DNA of 64,000 bases from Nepenthes gracilis. Taxonomy: Eukaryota > Streptophyta > Magnoliopsida > Caryophyllales > Nepenthaceae. This document shows positions 58,467 through 64,000 of the stretch, one piece after another. Below the pieces are notes generated by a model. That model was given only the letters and a program-made list of their open reading frames with translations. It did not search any database and had not been told where the DNA came from. The DNA is taken from contig BSYO01000006.1 of the NCBI GenBank assembly GCA_033239525.1, positions 16,144,175-16,208,174 on the forward strand, given 5' to 3'. Positions within the stretch are counted from its first letter, which is position 1. Every line of letters begins with the position of its first letter. The position numbers and the translations under genes were made by a program.

Positions 58467-58650
58467 ACCGGGATAGTCGACGTCGTGATGGAGAAGACGT
58501 CATTAATGGCCGTGGAGGCAAAAATGGTGGTCCGTCCGCCGAAAGACCTCCAAATTGAGAGAAGAAGAGACAGAAAAGACATTGAGAAGACATAGAAATG
58601 AAATAACTGGTTGTGGTTCAAATATCTGCGGAGACCGGGAGTCGGGCAGA
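56218..58650. other. AT-rich intergenic DNA
   Basis: No domain or repeat terminus is seen. A (GA)n microsatellite sits near its right end, next to a less AT-rich stretch (58,470-58,640) whose ORFs are extensions of the simple repeat. Confidence 0.55.
58426..58465. repeat. (GA)n microsatellite
   Basis: Roughly 20 GA units about 600 bp before the leader of the SEC14-like gene. Confidence 0.92.
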
Positions 58651-59024
58651 CGGGCAATGCGGGTAGTTCACGGAACAATTGCCTATTAATCAATATTTTT
58701 TAAATAAATAATTAATTACTGAGATTAAAATAATAAATTAAAAAGATAAATTACTTACAATAATTAATAAATAAATTTAAAGTGATTAACAAAATATTTT
58801 ATTTTAATTATTAATATACTTAATATTTATATAAAAGAGTGGACGCGACCCACGTGGGGAAGGAGGACCGCAACTTCGCATTCTAGCTCTTGACCACCTT
58901 TTAAAATTTTCAATAAAATTTATAATTAAAATTTTTTATAATTATTTTAAAAATATTAAATTATTAAAATCTCCGTATTATAAAAAATTAAACAAATTAT
59001 TCTATTTTTTTATAAAAATCACAT

Positions 59025-59126
59025 TGGGCCCATTGATCCAATGGCCATGCAATGAGCAGCAGAGCGAAACGGTCGTTTACTAGTAGTCCTTCAGCAAAGT
59101 TCTCCCTCTCTCTCTCTCTCTCTCTG
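59025..59126 (+). promoter_or_regulatory. Promoter elements and CT-rich leader of the SEC14-like gene
   Basis: TGGGCCCA at 59,025-59,032 is a site II (TCP-type) element as found in promoters of many housekeeping plant genes. About 70 bases downstream a (CT)n run (59,101-59,125) marks a typical plant 5' leader. The leader probably continues past 59,160 and is spliced to the coding exon, since TATAG at 60,438-60,442 before GTTAAATCC looks like an acceptor. Confidence 0.55.
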
Positions 59127-60464
59127 TTTCCTGGTTTTCAAACGAAGCAGTTAGGTAGCTGTTGATCTGACCAAACACAGCTTGAGGCTTTCATACCTGC
59201 AATGCACTGTTAGTTTGTTTTTTCGGTAGCGTGTTTGTTACATGATCGGTTTCTTCCTGTTGTTTCATACTAGTGGTTTTCCTTCTTGAAAAAAAATAGG
59301 ATTTCTACTCAGACATATAATTCGCGGCGTTGTGCTCTGAAATTCTTGGACTATTTTTAGGTTTGCGATTCATATAGCCTATATTCTTATTTTTCTATGT
59401 GAAGATCGAAATCGAGCGATGATGAAGATCTATGATACTAGTAACTGTGTGGATTAAGTATATGTATATGTACATTATTCTGTCCTTATTTGTTATTTTT
59501 TTCATGATTTTTGTGGACTTCGTGAAATGGACGTCCTGCGGAGGGAAGAAACGAGAAGAAAATAAGATGGAGTCTTAATTTATTTATTAGTTTTTTTTTC
59601 GGTTTTCGGATGAGTCTTGAATATGGATGCTGCTATTTAACTGGTTCATTCTCTTAGAACTCCGATCAAGGCGTGTAATTGATTCTGCATGTGAAATGGT
59701 CAAATTTGTGAAGTTATATTCTTGTATGAATATGTATCAGCTCGTTTCAGGGCAAATTGTACAGGTGAATTCGTTACCACTATCGAATCTCGTGACGACC
59801 GCAGCTTCAAGATTTAAATCTGTATTGTAACAGCGGCTGATCCAGACTTCAAATTCCTTTTTAGTTTTTGTTCGATTTGTTTACGTTTGACTAACTTTTC
59901 GAAAAACAGTTGTTGCGTCTATTCTGGTAATAAACCGTTGTTGGAATGTGATAACCCAGGGCAAAACCTTCTGCAGTGTCCCCCACAGTTTTATCAAGAG
60001 ACTATTCTGGCTTCTTGGTATATCCACTGTACAGCAGTTTAATAAATATAACCTAAAATTACTTTCAGAGAAATAGAGAAAAAAAAAAAAAACGGCATTC
60101 GCTTTTTTTTTTCCTAGTTTTTTTTTTTTTTTGGTGGGGTAAGTGTGGTTGGGGTTGGGTTGCTTGATTCAGTTGCCATGATCAGCTTATATGCACTATA
60201 AATCTGATGATTTGGCGGGTAGCTGTGAATGCTACTACTGACTATTGGCATTTGCTGTCGTGTTATCTATTACGAATGCACTACCTGCCCGATTTGCAAT
60301 TCAAGGAATTCTATTGTGAATAAGTAGCTGTAAATGAGTGTTTGGGTTGCATTTCTTCTGATAGGAGGCAGTCTTGATAACCTAGCCTTGAAAAAATGGT
60401 GTCATTTAATCTTTACCTTTTCTTTCTTCGACTGTGATATAGGTTAAATCCATCTGCAATTGCA

Positions 60465-62984
60465 ATGTTTCAGAGGAAGAATTCTCAAAACCATAATGAA
60501 AGCGGTCCATTACTACAGGATGCAAAGGTGGTTGAATAATTTTTCTGTCATTTTCCTATTATAAAACATTACAGTGGCAGTAGCTTTGCATCTGCAGCGG
60601 CGTTGTGTTCGTAGACGCTAAATGACATCATTTTGTCTTGTCCATTATTATCTTCATTCTTGCTGAAAATTTTCTGCATGATGGAACATGCCAATTCAGA
60701 GTTGTGATTGATACTTTACAATTAAAAGCAGCTTTTTCTTTGGGAGGGGTGGTGAGTGGTGGGGTGGATCATCTCTGTCATGTTGCTTCGTCAATTAATT
60801 GATAGGAAAAATAAGTTTGTTGGAAACTGTGAAAGTCTATTCTTAAACCAGGTCAAGGAACTCAGGATTGCTCTTGGACCACTAGCTGGTCGTAGTCTGA
60901 AGTACTGTACTGATGCATGCCTGAGGAGATACCTAGAAGCAAGGAACTGGAATGTTGGTAAGGCGAAGAAAATGTTAGAAGAGACACTAAAGTGGAGGGC
61001 AACCTACAAGCCCGAGGAGATCCGTTGGGTATGTAAGCTTTTGTTTATCCTTGAAAATATAAACGTATGAAAGATGTGCAAGTTGCAATTCTTTATTTCA
61101 TTTATGTGTTTTCAATATTCATTTGATACTATTAATGAACCATGGGCACACAAAGATAAAAACAACTTTTAGCCTTGAAAGTTGACATAAGCTTGATGAT
61201 ACTAACATCAAATTTGTGAATAATCTAATGCGTCTGTCATCTTTCCCTGTAGATTGTGGAGAACTAGAGTTGGAAGTTAGAGTTTCTTTCCCGAGTGCCT
61301 CAATACTCATCTAGATTTCTGCTCCTCAACTCTCTTAGTTTCTTTTATGCTGTCCTTTATCTTCCTTAATGTTGGTAGCTAACTACTAATGTCTCCGGTG
61401 CTCGAAATCAGGTTTTAGATGGCTAGTTATCAATGTTGGGATTCAGAACCCACGCACAACTAGCATAGCCAAACAAATCTTAGATCTGCCATCAACTATC
61501 AACTACCAAACTTCCATATGAGTACAAGAAAGAGCAATACGTAACTAAGTATACAAGTTGTATAAAGGATTTGATGTGAAAAATCATTCTCAATTATGGA
61601 AAAACTATGGGATAAGTTTTAAATAAATCGACTATAATACATATGGTTACAACTAATCTCCTTTAAAAGTCCTTGGCAATAACCTTTTTGAATAATTGGT
61701 TGAATACAACTTTCAATACACCTAATAATTCAAACGAAAAGAATACACTGAAAAAAATAAGCAGTTAATCAATAATATGTTTTATGACGAAGGTTAGAAC
61801 AACATACCTGAACGTGGTGTAGAATAAAAAAATAAAACTCAAATCGAAACTCCACCGGAAGTCAACAATCTTTATCTTCTCTATTTTCTCTCTTATCTCT
61901 CTCTTCGTGCAGCGCTTATTGTGTTTAAATGCTCTAAATTTTGACCTAAAAATTGCTTCAGAGTTTTATACCATGAATGTCAGCTGCAAATTTTGCATGT
62001 GCACACCTTCTATTATCAGCACATGACGGCCCCATTAAGCGCTGTCTCTGGTGCTTTTGTTAGTACTACCTGCACACATACGCCTTCTCAGGTGCCGATC
62101 TCGTGTGCCACTCCAATCCTTCACTTTTGCATGTTCTCGCACTAAAATTGGGTGAACCTTCAAATAACCTATTCATTGGAAGGACTCACAAGGAAATGAT
62201 CTAAAATCCAACAATCAATATTAGTAGAACCATCTTCCGTAGCATTGCAGGGAATAAGTTTCTTCTAAGTGACTTTTTAAGTTTTGGTCGAATATCATTG
62301 TAGTTAACAATTCATTAGGATACCTCTACCAGCTGAAAATATATAAATTGACTTTCTGCCTGGTTAGAAGTCCAGAATAAGTCCCATTTCCTCAATTGAA
62401 CACTAAGTATACACTACAGCTTTGAAACATGACCTCCAGTGGAAGCTTAAGCCTTAGGAAACACCATCTTCACTTTCATGAAGTTCATCTGTGTTATATG
62501 CTTCTGAAAATGGGATAGTATTGATTGTCAATTGTCACAATCCATTTAACCTTGTTGGATTGCCAGCATGAAGTTGCACATGAAGGTGAAACAGGGAAGG
62601 TGTTCAGAGCAAATTTTCATGACCATCTTGGGAGACCTGTCCTCATCATGAGGCCGGGAAAGCAGGTCAGAGCTGATTCTTCTTATGGGAGGTGATTCTG
62701 CTTGAGTTTGTAAAGCTATCTTCCTAACCCTCTTGCAGAACACAAGATCAGGAGAAGGAAATATCCGTCATCTAGTCTATATGTTAGAGAATGCAATCCT
62801 TAACCTTGTTGAGGGCCAAGAACAGATGTCATGGTTGATAGACTTCACTGGCTGGTCACTAAGCACCAGCCCGCCGATTAAAACAACACGAGATATCATT
62901 AACATCTTACAGAACCACTACCCTGAGAGGCTTGCTACAGCATTTCTATACAATCCACCCAGGATTTTTGAGACATTTTGGAAG
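60465..62984 (+). CDS. SEC14-like (CRAL-TRIO) phosphatidylinositol-transfer protein, first four coding exons
   Basis: Proteins of this family bind and move phosphatidylinositol or similar lipids between membranes in the cytosol. Coding exons are 60,465-60,527, 60,852-61,028, 62,567-62,665 and 62,739-62,984, all joined in phase 0 with GT...AG introns, giving 195 residues so far. Exon 1 starts MFQRKNSQNHNES. Exon 2 holds the CRAL-TRIO N-terminal helices (CTDACLRRYLEARNWNVGKA, then KKMLEETLKWRATYKPEEIR). Exon 3 begins the lipid-binding domain (HEVAHEGETGKV, GRPVLIMRPGKQ). Exon 4 continues it with EGQEQMSWLIDFTGWSLS and LQNHYPERLATAFLYNPPR. No stop or frameshift is seen, so the gene appears intact, but the rest of the domain lies beyond the window. 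Intron 2 carries a solo LTR, and intron 4 contains the start of another LTR element. Confidence 0.92.
61434..62213. mobile_element. Solo LTR in intron 2 of the SEC14-like gene, probably copia
   Basis: This 780-bp segment starts TGTTGGGATT and ends AAAATCCAACA, an inverted terminal repeat. It is flanked by a perfect 5-bp duplication ATCAA (61,429-61,433 and 62,214-62,218). The GTGAAAAATCATTCTC region resembles the conserved stretch of copia LTRs. No internal coding region is present. Confidence 0.85.
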
Positions 62985-63484
62985 GTTTGGCTCTCTATAT
63001 CCTGCTTTAATCACATTACCTTCTCATTTTAGCTTACATATAACTTCAACAATCAATGAGTTGAAAAAATGTAGCTCTTAGGCTGTTCTTGGTAATTATG
63101 CCTCATTCTTGAGTCTCTTCCATCTTTTATCACTGAACTTATACCATTGTATCTGATATAGACGAGTGGCGATCTGTATGGAAATCTCCAAATCTCACCC
63201 AATATCAAGGCATGTTTTACGTAAAATTGCAGTGCCGTGATCTCCATTTCCTTTCATTTTTCAATTGTTATTTGGCGGGCTGAAATGCTTTTTTCTTGTA
63301 GGAGTTGCAGCTATACCTGCCCTCCCCAACCATGAAAGAGGAGTGAAAAAAAAAGAATAGTAACATAATAGAAAAATCCTCCAAACACCCCTTAGATATG
63401 TATTTGATGCAGTGTCCTATCTGTCAAGACTGTTATATTGGCAAATTTTTGTGACAATGGTTGTTCCAGTTCAGTTGTATTTAG

Positions 63485-64000
63485 TGTTGGAGCAGAATGC
63501 GCGGAAGGCACGGTGACCGAGCGGACAAGGTTCTCGGACGGCTATACAGAGCTGAGCTCTCGGACGGACACAAAAAGTAGAGATAGAGACCGAAAGAGAA
63601 CACACAAATTTAACGTGGAAAACCATTCTTTCCACAAGGGAAAAACCACGAAAGAATGCACTATAAAATGATTGTTTACAAGTGTTAGCTACACAAGCTC
63701 AAACGAAAGAAAACAATCTCAAGTGTGCAACTTCTCTCACTAAAGTGTTTCTCACTCTATCTTTACAAAACTTGCCGACAGCTCTCTCTCAAAGCTCTTC
63801 CTACAAAATGTCTCAGCTCTCACACATGCTCACAAGTAAGGGCACAAGCTTTATATATACACAGAGGCAGGGTGGATAGCCAGCCACCCTACTGGCCGTA
63901 GGTTACAGAACCTACACCCCTAGGCCTGCCATGGGCAGCGCACGCAGCGTGCGGATAAGCGAGTTGGCACTGGGAAGTTGTGGCCGCCACAACTTCCAAG
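63485..64000 (+). mobile_element. LTR retrotransposon start in intron 4 of the SEC14-like gene, cut by the window edge
   Basis: From TGTTGGAGCAGAATGCG the sequence becomes less AT-rich and contains AACGTGGAAAACCATTC, then AAGGGAAAAACCACG, a stretch typical of plant copia LTRs. A TATA-like TTTATATATAC occurs at about 63,850, in front of a GC-richer leader. The right end is outside the window, so I cannot tell a solo LTR from a full element. Confidence 0.65.

Noticed and set aside
58401..58693. ORFs with Arg-Glu or Ser-Leu runs around 58.4-58.6 kb
   Set aside because: They are translations of the (GA)n microsatellite and its flanks.
59627..59830. 67-codon plus-strand ORF before the SEC14-like gene
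   Set aside because: It lies in the presumed leader intron, has no recognisable motif and cannot be joined to the coding exons.

Overview
The window looks like a plant nuclear chromosome, probably a eudicot. Genes are sparse, introns are AT-rich, and most of the DNA is nested, decaying LTR retrotransposons of types known only from plants: Ty1/copia, Ty3/gypsy Tat-lineage, and Del/Tekay-like. I see no bacterial, organellar, rRNA, tRNA or CRISPR features. The species cannot be told from the sequence.

Layout. 1-3.5 kb is a plus-strand copia relic (integrase, reverse transcriptase, RNase H). Its RT is split by a 1,047-bp solo LTR. 4.6-7.3 kb holds a promoter-like stretch and several exon-like pieces of a gene I do not recognise. 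9,951-20,769 is a complete but decayed 10.8-kb Tat-lineage gypsy element, 'A', on the minus strand, with a perfect 5-bp target duplication. Its order is LTR, gag, PR, RT, two RNase H domains, INT, an opposite-strand spliced ORF, LTR. 20.8-22.3 kb is host-like DNA with a 124-codon basic ORF. From 22.3 kb there is a second, diverged Tat element, 'B', also on the minus strand and with its own opposite-strand ORF.

The central structural fact is a direct tandem duplication. 18,041-27,632 is repeated as 27,633-37,044. The junction lies inside a 4-bp match (ATAT) and fuses the integrase of B to the gag of A. Each unit carries gag-A, LTR-A, the small basic ORF, LTR-B, the antisense ORF of B and part of the integrase of B. 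Divergence between the copies is patchy: about 1% around the small ORF and roughly 5-12% in the retroelement parts.

41.3-48.3 kb holds an LTR-like block that cuts off the gag of B, a decayed gypsy gag, and a hAT-family transposase relic. 48.26-56.22 kb is a decayed Del/Tekay-like gypsy element with an initiator-Met primer site and 2.4-kb LTRs. 59-63 kb is the one clear host gene: the first four coding exons of a SEC14/CRAL-TRIO lipid-transfer protein on the plus strand. It has a solo LTR in intron 2, and another LTR element begins in intron 4 at the window edge.

The most interesting system is the opposite-strand gene carried by both Tat elements. In each it has a small intron just before the coiled-coil part and a family-specific minisatellite upstream. 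Element A shows a poly(A) signal directly after the stop, and element B shows a TATA box just before the start.
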